Shown here: positions 27,356-36,469 of the stretch, piece after piece | How positions within the stretch are numbered: position 1 is the first letter of the stretch | Layout of the letters: every line of letters starts with the position of its first letter | Assembly (NCBI RefSeq): GCF_027557445.1 | Contig: NZ_CP106841.1 | Span: 2,094,001-2,158,000 of the forward strand | DNA length: 64,000 nucleotides | Source: Paenalcaligenes faecalis | GTDB lineage: Bacteria; Pseudomonadota; Gammaproteobacteria; Burkholderiales; Burkholderiaceae_B | Direction: 5' to 3' | Notes under the pieces: model-generated | Seen by the model: the letters and a program-made list of their open reading frames with translations, nothing else | Databases searched by the model: none | Told to the model about the DNA's origin: nothing | Translations under genes and position numbers: made by a program

Positions 27356-28441
27356 TTACAAAGGACGTGGCACGACCTGTGGACGCTGCCAAGAGGCATC
27401 AACAGGCAAACCAGCTACACGAGCAGCAACCTTAGTTGCAATCTCGTGGTAGAGATGTGCCTCGGGACTATCTGGCGCAGAAACAACGGTAGGACGGCCT
27501 GAGTCTGTCTGCTCTCGAATAGACATCGCTAAAGGCAAGGCCCCTAACCAAGGCACACTATATTGTTCAGCCATCTCGCGGCCGCCATGCTGACCAAAAA
27601 TAGCCTCTGCATGACCACAATTCGTACAAATATGCATCGACATGTTTTCAACCACGCCTAGAACAGGCACGTTAACCTGTTGGAACATTTTTAGCCCTTT
27701 ACGAGCATCAGCTAATGCCATGTCTTGAGGTGTGGTGACGATAACAGCACCTACTAGCGGAATTTTTTGCGCCATCGTTAACGCAATATCACCTGTTCCG
27801 GGTGGCATATCTATGATCAAATAATCTAAATCGTTCCAAGCCGTTTGCGTTACCAGCTGCGTTAAGGCTTGTGTTGCCATCGGGCCACGCCAAATAGCTG
27901 GCGCATCATCCTGCATTAAAAAGCCCAATGAATTTGTTTGAATTCCATGAGCCTCTAGGGGTTTCATGGACTTACCATCAATAGAGCGTGGACGCTCTTG
28001 TGTACCCAACATAATAGGCGCACTCGGGCCGTAAATATCTGCGTCTAATAGGCCAACCTTAGCACCTTGTTGTGCCAAGGCTAAAGCCAAGTTCACAGAA
28101 GTTGTACTTTTACCTACTCCCCCTTTACCTGAAGCCACTGCAATAATATTGCGTACGTTTGGAATTGGGCGCAAACTTTCTTGGACAGCATGGGTCTGAA
28201 CACGTGCGTACACCACGAGTTTGTTAAGCTGAACCCCTAAGGCATTCATTTCCTCTTGAATTCGTTGCTTTAAGACCCCATCTGGATCATAAATGGGGTA
28301 AGACAGTGTTAAGCTTAATGTAAGCTCTGTGCCTTGCAGCTGTAATGTGCACGTCTCATCAGATACCTCAAGTTTTTTATGGGTATTCGGATCAATTACA
28401 TTCGCTAAAGCAGCTAAAACCTGCTCATTATTTACACTCAT
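27356..28441 (-). CDS. apbC: iron-sulfur cluster carrier protein Mrp/ApbC
   Basis: This 361-residue Mrp/NBP35-family ATPase binds and hands over 4Fe-4S clusters in the cytosol. The N-terminal MIP18/DUF59 domain (residues 1-85) is followed by the deviant Walker A ASGKGGVGKST (103-113), the DADIYGPSAP motif, DMPPGTGD, and the CxxC pair in MHICTNCGH that bridges the cluster in the dimer. The start is convincing by length although no strong ribosome site is seen. It is divergent from a small membrane-protein gene and close to metG, a common order in Burkholderiales. Confidence 0.95.
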   Translation of the reverse strand: MSVNNEQVLAALANVIDPNTHKKLEVSDETCTLQLQGTELTLSLTLSYPIYDPDGVLKQRIQEEMNALGVQLNKLVVYARVQTHAVQESLRPIPNVRNIIAVASGKGGVGKSTTSVNLALALAQQGAKVGLLDADIYGPSAPIMLGTQERPRSIDGKSMKPLEAHGIQTNSLGFLMQDDAPAIWRGPMATQALTQLVTQTAWNDLDYLIIDMPPGTGDIALTMAQKIPLVGAVIVTTPQDMALADARKGLKMFQQVNVPVLGVVENMSMHICTNCGHAEAIFGQHGGREMAEQYSVPWLGALPLAMSIREQTDSGRPTVVSAPDSPEAHLYHEIATKVAARVAGLPVDASWQRPQVVPRPL

Positions 28442-28530
28442 TGGTAAAAAAGCCTTAAAAAATGACTAACACGCTATCAAGCATAGCGGATTAGAGGAAT
28501 TAATTTCTTCAAAAAGTGTCATACACTATT

Positions 28531-28815
28531 ATGAATACATTTAACCAGATTTTACGCTCGATCCTATTCTTTGTACTGACTCTTGTAGGGATGTTGATGG
28601 CAGTGGTGTTTATGGTGTCTACCGCCATCGCTGTTGCTATTCTATACATCGTTGCACGTATCAGTGGTCGCCCTTTTGCGATCAAATCCTACTGGGATCA
28701 GCGTCGACGCAGTCGAACCCGTCCTAACTTTACTCGCAAAGAGACCGCTAGCCCTACTCCTACACATCGCAGCACACAAAATGTGACCGATATCGAAATG
28801 CGCGAGATCCCGTAA
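28531..28815 (+). CDS. small hypothetical membrane protein
   Basis: I do not recognise a named family. The ATG at 28531 gives 94 residues: a short amphipathic start, about 40 strongly hydrophobic residues that could form two membrane helices (roughly 8-48), then a basic tail (QRRRSRTRPNFTRK) rich in Ser/Thr and predicted to lie in the cytoplasm. A GTG at 28516 is an alternative start. TACACT just before the ATG resembles a -10 box, so the message might have a very short leader or start within the frame. It lies between apbC and metG. Confidence 0.55.
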   Translation: MNTFNQILRSILFFVLTLVGMLMAVVFMVSTAIAVAILYIVARISGRPFAIKSYWDQRRRSRTRPNFTRKETASPTPTHRSTQNVTDIEMREIP

Positions 28816-28970
28816 AAAACTAACGATTTTACGCTGCATCTGCTATGCTTGCCTTGCTAGTCAAGGCATCACGTTTTGGTTTCGGCTGCTGCCTAACAGT
28901 CACATTTATTTACCATTTTGTTTATTGGCTCGCCTAGTGCGGGCTATTGCCCTTTATAGGTTTTAGATTT

Positions 28971-31043
28971 ATGTCGCGCACGATATTCGTTACTACCGCA
29001 CTCCCTTATGCCAACGGCTCCTTCCACATCGGACACATTATGGAATACATACAAGCCGATATCTGGGTGCGCTCGATGCGAATGTCCGGCCATACCGTTC
29101 ATTTTGTTGGGGCGGATGATGTGCACGGTGCGCCCATCATGCTAAAAGCGCAAAACGAGGGCATTACTCCCGATGAGTTGGTCGCCCGCGTTGCGGCCGA
29201 ACGTCCTCAATATTTAAATGGCTTTCACATTGCCTTTGATCACTGGCATCGTACTAACTCACCAGAAAACGTAGAGCTCTCACAATCCATTTACAAAAAA
29301 CTCAAAGCCGCCGGCTTTATTGAGTCTCGTGTGATTGAGCAATTCTACGATCCGATCAAAGGCATGTTCCTACCCGATCGCTACATTAAAGGCGAATGTC
29401 CTTCTTGTGGCGCTAAAGAGCAATATGGTGATAGCTGTGAGTCCTGTAGCTCCGTCTACTCCCCCACGGACTTAATTAACCCTTATTCCACATTAAGTAA
29501 CGCACGTCCAGAGCTACGTAGTTCTGAGCATTTCTTCTTTAAGCTATCCGATCCTCGTTGTGTCGAGTTTCTGCAAGACTGGACCACTGGCACAGACCCA
29601 AATGGTCGCCCACGTCTACAGTCCGAAGTACTCGGTAAAACACGCGAATGGCTCAGTAACGACGAAGGCGAAGCCGCGCTATCGGATTGGGATATTTCCC
29701 GTGACGAACCGTATTTTGGTATTCCTATCCCTGATGCACCAGGCAAATACTTTTATGTCTGGCTGGATGCACCGGTAGGTTACTTGGCCTCGCTCAAGTC
29801 CTACTGTAAAAAAGAAGGTTTGGATTTTGACGCCATCGTAGACCCCGAAGGCGATACCGAGCAGGTTCACTTCATTGGCAAAGACATCGTATATTTTCAC
29901 GCCCTGTTCTGGCCTGCCATGCTGAAATTCTCAGGGCGTAAAACGCCAGATTCATTACGTGTACACGGGTTTATTACCCTTAGTGGCGAAAAAATGTCTA
30001 AAAGCCGAGGCACAGGCATTTCACCGCTACGTTACTTAGAATTGGGATTAGATGCGGAATGGATGCGTTACTACATTGCCGCCAAGCTCAACTCACACGT
30101 AGAGGATGTGGACTTCAACCCAGACGACTTTGTGGCCCGTGTTAATAGTGACTTAGTTGGCAAATACGTCAATATTGCTAGTCGTGCCGCTAACTTTATT
30201 GGTAAGTTTTACGATGGCCAATTAGCCTATGTAGGTGATACCACCGCCATGCAGACTGAGTTTGCAGAGTTAGCTAAAAATACCAGCCTACTACTCGAAA
30301 CAGGTGAATACGGTCGCGCTATTCGTCAAATTATGGCTCAAGCCGACAAAATCAACCAAGCCTTTGACAACGCACAACCTTGGATTCTAGCCAAAGGCAT
30401 TGCAGAAGCCTCTGACGAAACCAAAGCACAACTACAAGACATCTGTTCGCGTGCTCTGGCCGGCTTTAAGGCTTTGTCCGTCTTGCTTAACCCCATCGTC
30501 CCAACCCTCACCCATCGTGTGGCCACAGAGCTCTTTGGCTTAGACCGTAGCTTTGTGTGGGCTGACGCGGCAGAGCTCCCCACCACCATTGCTCGCTTCA
30601 AACACCTACTACAGCGTGTAGACAGCAAACAAATGGACGAGCTGCTTGAGCCTCCCGTCGAGGAAATAGAAACCCCCACTCCCGGTGGCGAAGCCATAGC
30701 TGATACGATAGACATCAAAGACTTTGCTAAAATCGACCTACGCATCGCTAAAATTGTCGAATGTACCGAGGTCGAAGGCTCCGATAAGCTATTACGTCTG
30801 ATGCTCGATGTGGACGAAGGTCGCTTGCGCCAAGTCTTTTCTGGTATCAAATCCGTCTACAAACCTGAAGACCTAGTCGGTAAGCTCACCGTCTTAGTTG
30901 CCAACTTAGCGCCGCGTAAAATGCGTTTTGGTGTCTCAGAAGGTATGGTCTTAGCGGCCAGTCACGCTAATGAAAAAGACAACCCTGGTCTCTACATTTT
31001 AGAGCCGCACAGCGGTGCCACCCCAGGCATGAGAATCAGCTAA
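28971..31043 (+). CDS. metG: methionyl-tRNA synthetase
   Basis: MetG charges tRNA-Met with methionine in the cytoplasm. The 690-residue protein has the class I signature GSFHIGH (residues 16-22), a zinc knuckle [17 protein letters not shown], the KMSKS loop near residue 341 and a C-terminal tRNA-binding OB-fold ([12 protein letters not shown] ... [11 protein letters not shown]) that makes dimers. The frame is open eight codons upstream, but [16 protein letters not shown] is the usual start. The 155-base upstream gap holds a small hairpin (GCCTTG 28851-28856 with CAAGGC 28862-28867); I see no recognisable riboswitch. Confidence 0.97.
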   Translation: MSRTIFVTTALPYANGSFHIGHIMEYIQADIWVRSMRMSGHTVHFVGADDVHGAPIMLKAQNEGITPDELVARVAAERPQYLNGFHIAFDHWHRTNSPENVELSQSIYKKLKAAGFIESRVIEQFYDPIKGMFLPDRYIKGECPSCGAKEQYGDSCESCSSVYSPTDLINPYSTLSNARPELRSSEHFFFKLSDPRCVEFLQDWTTGTDPNGRPRLQSEVLGKTREWLSNDEGEAALSDWDISRDEPYFGIPIPDAPGKYFYVWLDAPVGYLASLKSYCKKEGLDFDAIVDPEGDTEQVHFIGKDIVYFHALFWPAMLKFSGRKTPDSLRVHGFITLSGEKMSKSRGTGISPLRYLELGLDAEWMRYYIAAKLNSHVEDVDFNPDDFVARVNSDLVGKYVNIASRAANFIGKFYDGQLAYVGDTTAMQTEFAELAKNTSLLLETGEYGRAIRQIMAQADKINQAFDNAQPWILAKGIAEASDETKAQLQDICSRALAGFKALSVLLNPIVPTLTHRVATELFGLDRSFVWADAAELPTTIARFKHLLQRVDSKQMDELLEPPVEEIETPTPGGEAIADTIDIKDFAKIDLRIAKIVECTEVEGSDKLLRLMLDVDEGRLRQVFSGIKSVYKPEDLVGKLTVLVANLAPRKMRFGVSEGMVLAASHANEKDNPGLYILEPHSGATPGMRIS

Positions 31044-31058
31044 TACGTATTCTCATTC

Positions 31059-31092
31059 AAGGCACTAATCACCCATTAGTGCCTTTTCTTTT
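31059..31092 (+). terminator. intrinsic terminator of metG
   Basis: AAGGCACTAAT (31059-31069) and ATTAGTGCCTT (31075-31085) form a perfect 11-bp stem with loop CACCC, followed by TTTTCTTTT-like sequence. It closes metG 16 bases after its stop and isolates the cation-efflux gene. Confidence 0.85.
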
Positions 31093-31139
31093 AACTGTGG
31101 TTTTACCTCTTTTTTATTTTTAATTGTTGAGATAGCCCC

Positions 31140-32051
31140 ATGGAAAAAATTCGTATCCAAGATACTGAGCGTACTATCGCTGCTTCTCGCTCCACCATGG
31201 TCAGCGTCGTCGTCAACCTCGTGTTGTCATTGCTGCAATTATTTATTGGTATTTTTGCAAAATCACAGGCCTTAGTCGCTGACGCCATTCACTCACTTTC
31301 CGACTTAATCTCTGATGGCATAGTCTTGTTGGCAAACAAACACAGTGCCAAAGAGCCCGATGCCGACCACCCCTATGGGCATCGACGTTTTGAAACGGCC
31401 GCCACCTTGGCCGTAGGAGTGATTTTGCTCTTAGTGGGTACGGGTATGTTATGGAGCAGTTTCAGAAAGCTGCAAAATCCAGACCTCATAGAAACGGTAC
31501 ATCTGATCGCCTTACCCGTAGCGGTGTTGGCGCTGATTTCCAAAGAACTGCTTTTCCGTTATTTGCTCGGAGTGGCCAAGCGTGTACGCTCCACCATGCT
31601 CGCCGCCAATGCTTGGCATGCTCGCTCTGATGCCGCCTCATCCTTGGTGGTCGCGGTTGCCATTGTGGCTAACGTGATGGGTCTGCCTCTCGCTGATCCG
31701 CTTGCTGCACTGATAGTGGGCTCTATGGTGTTTAGAACTGGCTGGCGCTTTGCCATCGGTGCATTTAATGACCTGATGGATCAAGCCGTCGATGACGAAA
31801 CCGAAGCCAAAATCAAAAAGCTAATTTTAGAAACCCCAGGCGTGCACGGTTTACACGACCTAAAAACACGTAAATTAGGCGATATGATTTGGGTAGAGGT
31901 GGACTTAGAGATGGATGGCATGCTGACTATCCACGAAGGACACGACATTGCTGAATCGGCCCGTAAGCGGGTCATGGATGCACTGCCTGTATTAGATATG
32001 ATGACGCACTTTGATCCTGTGCAGATGTATAGAGAGGAAAAAGTGGCGTAG
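31140..32051 (+). CDS. cation diffusion facilitator (FieF-like) metal efflux protein
   Basis: This 303-residue inner-membrane proton/metal antiporter has six hydrophobic helices. The metal site is seen as AIHSLSDLISDG in helix 2 (Asp pair) and AWHARSDAASS in helix 5 (His/Asp), with the HPYGHRRFE loop between. The cytoplasmic C-terminal domain is ferredoxin-like. The family exports Zn2+, Fe2+, Cd2+ or Co2+, and the exact metal cannot be told from the sequence. It is monocistronic between the metG terminator and a tRNA gene on the other strand. Confidence 0.9.
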   Translation: MEKIRIQDTERTIAASRSTMVSVVVNLVLSLLQLFIGIFAKSQALVADAIHSLSDLISDGIVLLANKHSAKEPDADHPYGHRRFETAATLAVGVILLLVGTGMLWSSFRKLQNPDLIETVHLIALPVAVLALISKELLFRYLLGVAKRVRSTMLAANAWHARSDAASSLVVAVAIVANVMGLPLADPLAALIVGSMVFRTGWRFAIGAFNDLMDQAVDDETEAKIKKLILETPGVHGLHDLKTRKLGDMIWVEVDLEMDGMLTIHEGHDIAESARKRVMDALPVLDMMTHFDPVQMYREEKVA

Positions 32052-32062
32052 CCGCCTAAAGA

Positions 32063-32136
32063 TGGAGCGGGTGAAGGGAATCGAACCCTCGTATGCAGCT
32101 TGGGAAGCTGCCGTTCTACCATTGAACTACACCCGC
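32063..32136 (-). tRNA. tRNA-Gly (anticodon CCC)
   Basis: On the minus strand the 74-base sequence begins GCGGGTGTAGTTCAATGG and ends in an encoded CCA. The acceptor stem GCGGGTG/CACCCGC, D loop, anticodon stem GCAGC/GCTGC with loop TTCCCAA (anticodon CCC) and T-loop GGTTCGATTCC are all complete. It lies 11 bases past the cation-efflux gene in the opposite orientation. It matches the glyU type that reads GGG codons. Confidence 0.95.
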
Positions 32137-32211
32137 CTCAGATGCCTGCTAAAATAGGCATTTATTTCCTTCTAAGCTATAAATTATAGCGCAAAGCCCT
32201 TTAATTGCATC

Positions 32212-32937
32212 ATGAATTCTGAAAAAAATACCAAAGACTTCGGTCACATCAAAAGTTTTGTGTCGCATCGTGCCCACATGACGCCTAGCCAAAAAGAGGC
32301 TTTTGACCGTTTGATGCCTGTTTGGGGCATTCCCTACGAGCCCAAAACCTTGGATTTACAGGCGACCTATCAACGCACCGCGCCGACTATCTTAGAAATT
32401 GGTTTTGGCATGGGAGAAACCACACTCAAAATTGCTCAGGCTCGCCCCGAGGACAACTTTTTAGGTGTAGAGGTCTTTCCCTCTGGTGTAGGTGCATTGT
32501 TAAGACGCATCGATGACCATCAAACAGAAAACATCCGTATTATTCAGCACGATGCCGTAGAGGTCGTGCGCGATATGATCTTGCCTGCCACCTTGGCGGG
32601 TGTGCATATTTACTTCCCAGACCCGTGGCCTAAAAAACGTCATCATAAGCGTCGCTTAATTCAGCCGCCTTTTATTCAGCTTCTGGCCTCGCGTTTAGCG
32701 CCAGGCGCTTATATTCACTGTGCAACAGACTGGGAAAACTACGCAGAACAAATGCTAGAGGTTTTATCTGGCTGCGATCTACTACGTAATCAATACGACC
32801 AATTTGCTCCACGCCCAGACTATCGTCCCCAAACTAAATTCGAGACACGTGGTTTAAACTTAGGTCATGGCGTGTGGGATTTACTCTTTAGTCGTAATGA
32901 CCAACCCAATCCAGAAAAACTATTATTGGAGAGATAA
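32212..32937 (+). CDS. trmB: tRNA (guanine(46)-N7)-methyltransferase
   Basis: TrmB uses S-adenosylmethionine to form m7G46 in tRNA variable loops. The 241-residue protein has the SAM motif [12 protein letters not shown], the acidic HDAVEV loop, and the family signature [14 protein letters not shown] in the catalytic region, plus the C-terminal TKFETRG motif. thiS follows with no gap, an arrangement I recall from related betaproteobacteria where thiS and thiG lie beside trmB. Confidence 0.95.
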   Translation: MNSEKNTKDFGHIKSFVSHRAHMTPSQKEAFDRLMPVWGIPYEPKTLDLQATYQRTAPTILEIGFGMGETTLKIAQARPEDNFLGVEVFPSGVGALLRRIDDHQTENIRIIQHDAVEVVRDMILPATLAGVHIYFPDPWPKKRHHKRRLIQPPFIQLLASRLAPGAYIHCATDWENYAEQMLEVLSGCDLLRNQYDQFAPRPDYRPQTKFETRGLNLGHGVWDLLFSRNDQPNPEKLLLER

Positions 32938-33135
32938 GTGAAAATCGTTCTAAATGGTGAGCAACGTGATTGCCAAGCACAAACCGTCTTTGACCTCATC
33001 ACCGAGCTAGGCTATGTGGGAAAACGTATTGCTGTAGAGCTCAATGGGGAGATTGTTCCTAAGAGCCAACATGAATCCACACCACTAAATCAAGACGACC
33101 AACTTGAAATTGTCGTTGCCGTGGGTGGTGGCTAA
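32938..33135 (+). CDS. thiS: sulfur carrier protein ThiS
   Basis: ThiS is a ubiquitin-like carrier whose C-terminal glycine is adenylated and thiocarboxylated to deliver sulfur for the thiazole of thiamin. The 65-residue protein begins at a GTG directly after the trmB stop, with GGAGA five bases before it, and ends in the required VAVGGG. ThiG, the thiazole synthase that uses ThiS, is not found downstream: the next 120 bases contain no coding sequence and then kbp begins. Confidence 0.9.
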   Translation: MKIVLNGEQRDCQAQTVFDLITELGYVGKRIAVELNGEIVPKSQHESTPLNQDDQLEIVVAVGGG

Positions 33136-33256
33136 CCGCTATTCCTAACAATAACTAACAATATATCTACTACAAAGTAAGCCTAGCTCTGCATAATGTA
33201 GTTATTAGTCTTCTCTTGCTTTACTTAAGAGTTCTATTCATAAAAGGGAGTCCCTT

Positions 33257-33703
33257 ATGAGCGTTTTTAGTTTCTTAAAAAATGTTGGTGCCAAAATTAT
33301 GGGTAGCAGCGACACTACCGCTGCCACCTCTGACGAGCTAAAGAAAGAATTAGCCAAACACAATCTGGATGCAGAGGGCATCGAAGTCAGTGTAGAGGGC
33401 GATAAAGTCACCGTTACTGGCCCAGCAGCCTCTACAGAACAAGCTGAAAAAATCGTTTTAGCTTTAGGTAACACCATGGGTGTATCCGCCGTAGAAAATA
33501 AACTTGATGTTGCTCAGCCCGCCACTGAGGCACGTATGTATACCGTTAAATCAGGTGATACGCTCTGGAAAATCGCTGAAGAAATGTACGGCAAAAGCAA
33601 TGGTGCTAAATACAACGTCATTTTTGAAGCCAACACCCCCATGTTGAGTCATCCAGATAAAATTTACCCCGGTCAGGTATTACGTATTCCTGAACTTGGT
33701 TAA
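33257..33703 (+). CDS. kbp: BON/LysM potassium-binding protein Kbp (YgaU)
   Basis: This 148-residue cytoplasmic protein has an N-terminal BON domain (about 25-90) and a C-terminal LysM domain (about 97-147: YTVKSGDTLWKIAEEMYG ... YPGQVLRIPE). It parallels E. coli Kbp, which binds K+ selectively and changes conformation when it does. Length is nearly identical to E. coli Kbp. The ribosome site GGGAG lies within a 5-bp inverted repeat AAGGG-AGT-CCCTT that ends at the ATG, so initiation may be dampened. It is monocistronic, closed by a strong terminator. Confidence 0.88.
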   Translation: MSVFSFLKNVGAKIMGSSDTTAATSDELKKELAKHNLDAEGIEVSVEGDKVTVTGPAASTEQAEKIVLALGNTMGVSAVENKLDVAQPATEARMYTVKSGDTLWKIAEEMYGKSNGAKYNVIFEANTPMLSHPDKIYPGQVLRIPELG

Positions 33704-33713
33704 AACCAATCTT

Positions 33714-33745
33714 AAAAAAAGTCAGTTGATTCAACTGACTTTTTT
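33714..33745. terminator. bidirectional intrinsic terminator between kbp and ffh
   Basis: GTCAGTTG (33721-33728) and CAACTGAC (33732-33739) form a perfect stem around ATT, flanked by seven A residues on the left and six T residues on the right. It serves both convergent genes. Confidence 0.9.
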
Positions 33746-33765
33746 GATGCACAGCCATCTATATA

Positions 33766-35280
33766 TTAACGACGGCGCTTGCCCTTACCTTTACCTTTGC
33801 CACCGCGCGCGCCACCACCACCTAGCAAGCCGCCTAAGCCGCCCATCATGCCACCCAGGCCTCCTCCGCCACCCATTCCACCAGCAAGCCCTCCTAGGCC
33901 GCCCATGCCACCCATCGCACGCATCATCTTCGCCATGCCACCGCCTTTCATTTTTTTCATCACGCCTTGCATTTGATCAAACTGCTTGAGCAACTGATTG
34001 ACTTCTTGGATGGGCACACCAGAGCCAATAGCAATACGACGCTTACGAGACGCCTTTATTAACTCGGGCTTAGCGCGTTCTGCTGGTGTCATGGCATTGA
34101 TAATACCCTCGGTGCGACGCAGCTGCTTATCTGCCTCGCCCCCCTGCAGCTGCTCGGCAGCAGAAGCAAACTGAGCAGGTAGTTTTTTCAGCAATGAGCC
34201 CATATCGCCCATTTTTTTAACTTGCTGTAGCTGATCTTTAAAATCATTCAAATCAAAACGATCGCCCGATTTGATTTTCTCAGCCATTTTCTCGGCTTCA
34301 GCAATATCAATATTACGTTGAGCCTGCTCAACCAAACTAACAATATCACCCATGCCTAAAATACGCTGAGCCATACGCTCTGGGTGGAAAGGCTCTAGGC
34401 CATCCAGTTTTTCGGACACCCCTACAAATTTAAGTGGACGCCCTGTAATATGGCGTACTGATAAGGCCGCACCCCCACGTGCATCCCCGTCTAACTTTGT
34501 CAGTACCACACCCGTTAACGGTAAGGCATCCGCAAAAGCCTTCGCCACATTGACTGCGTCTTGACCCTGCATCGCATCCACAACAAACAAGGTCTCTACA
34601 GGGGTAATGGTATCGTAGAGCAGACGAATCTCTTTCATCATGGCTTCGTCAATACCAAGGCGACCGGCCGTATCCAGAATCAATACATCATAATGATGGC
34701 GACGCGCATGATCGACGGCTCGGGTCGCGATATCTTGGGGTTTTTCTGTGGGGCTAGATGGTAAAAAGTCCACGCCAACCTGAGCCGCAACTGTCTCTAA
34801 TTGGTCAATCGCAGCAGGACGGTACACGTCCGCACTGACGACTAAGACTTTCTTTTTCCCTGTTTTACGGCCATTATGGGTATGACCCCCTTCGGCAAGC
34901 CATTTAGCGAGCTTACCGGTCGTTGTTGTTTTACCCGCGCCTTGTAAACCAGCCATTAAAATCACAGCCGGTGGTTGCATGGCTAATGAGAGCTCTGAGG
35001 CCTGTTCGCCTAAATCAGCCCCCATTAGCTGGGTCAGCTCTTGGTGAACAATACCCACAAGGGCTTGCCCTGGATTTAAAGAGTCAGCAACATCATGACC
35101 TAATGCTTGCTCTTTGACCTTTGCGATAAACTCACGCACTACGGGCAAGGCCACGTCGGCCTCAAGCAATGCCATGCGCACTTCGCGCAACATCTCTTGG
35201 GTGTTGGACTCAGTCAGTCTAGCTTGGCCACGCATTGTTTTTACAACACGCGACATACGCTGGGTAAGATTTTCAAACAT
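33766..35280 (-). CDS. ffh: signal recognition particle protein Ffh
   Basis: Ffh binds 4.5S RNA and signal sequences of nascent inner-membrane proteins and docks with FtsY through twin GTPase domains. The N domain starts MFENLTQRMSRVVK, the G domain has GLQGAGKTTTTGKLA near residue 110, DTAGRLGID and TKLDGDARGG, and the M domain contains the methionine-rich hydrophobic groove and RKRRIAIGSGV. At 504 residues it is about 50 longer than E. coli Ffh (453). The extra is a C-terminal tail built almost only of Gly, Met and Leu, closing with GKGKGKGKRRR. The divergent neighbour ypjD is the usual one. Confidence 0.95.
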   Translation of the reverse strand: MFENLTQRMSRVVKTMRGQARLTESNTQEMLREVRMALLEADVALPVVREFIAKVKEQALGHDVADSLNPGQALVGIVHQELTQLMGADLGEQASELSLAMQPPAVILMAGLQGAGKTTTTGKLAKWLAEGGHTHNGRKTGKKKVLVVSADVYRPAAIDQLETVAAQVGVDFLPSSPTEKPQDIATRAVDHARRHHYDVLILDTAGRLGIDEAMMKEIRLLYDTITPVETLFVVDAMQGQDAVNVAKAFADALPLTGVVLTKLDGDARGGAALSVRHITGRPLKFVGVSEKLDGLEPFHPERMAQRILGMGDIVSLVEQAQRNIDIAEAEKMAEKIKSGDRFDLNDFKDQLQQVKKMGDMGSLLKKLPAQFASAAEQLQGGEADKQLRRTEGIINAMTPAERAKPELIKASRKRRIAIGSGVPIQEVNQLLKQFDQMQGVMKKMKGGGMAKMMRAMGGMGGLGGLAGGMGGGGGLGGMMGGLGGLLGGGGARGGKGKGKGKRRR

Positions 35281-35379
35281 AAGGCTGGTTTCGCTTAAAC
35301 TATAGAATAGAGGAGACAGATTAAATATGGTTTACTATGGCATCGTGCCTGAAAACCCTTACCTACCCTGTCGATAAAT

Positions 35380-36231
35380 ATGTCTGCAAGTATAGTATTT
35401 CATGGATTGGCGGCCATTGCCTATGGCATCTTGGCCCTTTCGTTGTGGTTGCCCATACAAAAATACCAACACTCTCCACACTTAGACCGTACCTTTAGAG
35501 TTGGGCTACTAGCTGCTCTAATCATTCATGGTACTGGTTTGTTATTGGCCATTATATTGCCACAAGGCTTGCATATTGGTTGGGCTTTGGCCCTATCTGC
35601 CGGACTTTGGCTCGGTATGGTGGTCTTTTGGTTCGAGAGCCTATATCTACGGTTAGATAGTTTATTGCTTATATTACTACCTACCGCCGCTCTAGTCAGC
35701 CTGATTACAGCCCTTTTCCCCGAGGGGATCATCGTACACCATGCTGATAACGACTGGCTGCGCGTGCATTTGCTCATTGCACTTGCGGCTTATGGCTTAT
35801 CTGGTGTCGCCGCCATGCATGCTATTTTAATCGCAGTACTAGATCGCCAGTTACACCGCCCTGTCCAAGCCATAGGACAACAGAACTCATGGTACAGAGC
35901 CTTAGACAGCATGCCCCCGTTAATGGTGCAAGAAACCCTACTATTTAGACTCATTCGTTTTGCTTTTATTGTACTAACACTAACGGTGTTAACTGGCATA
36001 GCTGTATCATTACGAGTCGATAATCAGTTAGTTCCTCTTGATCATAAAACCCTGTTTACCTTGTTATCTTGGCTTACTTTCGGTGCTTTATTAATTGGAC
36101 GCCGTCTACGTGGTTGGCGTGGGCGTACAGCATTAAAATGGACCTTAGCGGGTTTTTGCTTATTATTGCTGGCATATACTGGCAGTCGTTTTGTTTTAGA
36201 TGTTATTTTACAGCGAGGTCCCTTTGGCTAA
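35380..36231 (+). CDS. ypjD: CcsA/YpjD-family inner-membrane protein
   Basis: This 283-residue protein of about eight hydrophobic helices belongs to the CcsA/CcmC cytochrome c assembly superfamily, YpjD (CorE) branch. Helix-flanking histidines and the HLLIALAAYGLSGVAAMHAI region are as expected. It lies divergent to ffh, as in E. coli and many proteobacteria. The biochemical role of YpjD is unclear. The overlapping downstream gene suggests a small operon with the zinc-ribbon-like protein and ampD. Confidence 0.8.
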   Translation: MSASIVFHGLAAIAYGILALSLWLPIQKYQHSPHLDRTFRVGLLAALIIHGTGLLLAIILPQGLHIGWALALSAGLWLGMVVFWFESLYLRLDSLLLILLPTAALVSLITALFPEGIIVHHADNDWLRVHLLIALAAYGLSGVAAMHAILIAVLDRQLHRPVQAIGQQNSWYRALDSMPPLMVQETLLFRLIRFAFIVLTLTVLTGIAVSLRVDNQLVPLDHKTLFTLLSWLTFGALLIGRRLRGWRGRTALKWTLAGFCLLLLAYTGSRFVLDVILQRGPFG

Positions 36232-36469
36232 ATTGTTGTTATGGGTGGTTGTGATTATCGCCGCCCTCCTTGTTACACGCATGCTTACCCATAAAAAAGC
36301 TCAACCTGTTCGCCCCAGCAGAGCCCCCAAGGCAGCGGCTCCTAAAGGTGCAGAACAAATGGTGCGCTGCGCTCACTGTGGTATTTACTTGCCTCGCTCT
36401 GAGGCCCTCATGAGTAACGACCATACTTGGTGCAGCTTAGATCATGCCAAATTAGGTCCTCGTCACTGA
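36224..36469 (+). CDS. small membrane-anchored zinc-knuckle protein (PP0621-like)
   Basis: This is a short protein with one N-terminal membrane helix (KLLLWVVVIIAALLVTRML), a basic Ala/Pro-rich linker and a Cys/His cluster, CAHCGIYLPRSEAL followed by TWCSLDH, which could hold a zinc ion. It resembles PP0621-family proteins found beside ypjD and ampD in betaproteobacteria. I choose a TTG start at 36224 with GAGG five bases before it, giving 81 residues and an 8-base overlap with ypjD; an ATG at 36200 would overlap by 32 bases. Function unknown. Confidence 0.7.
   Translation: MAKLLLWVVVIIAALLVTRMLTHKKAQPVRPSRAPKAAAPKGAEQMVRCAHCGIYLPRSEALMSNDHTWCSLDHAKLGPRH

Noticed and set aside
28816-28970. 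Riboswitch or T-box style leader for metG
   Set aside because: Only one small 6-bp hairpin is seen and no SAM or T-box conserved elements; nothing beyond an ordinary leader is supported.
33779-33976. Proline-rich plus-strand frame opposite the ffh 3' end
   Set aside because: It is the antisense of the Gly/Met repeat of Ffh, which explains its Pro-rich repetitive look.
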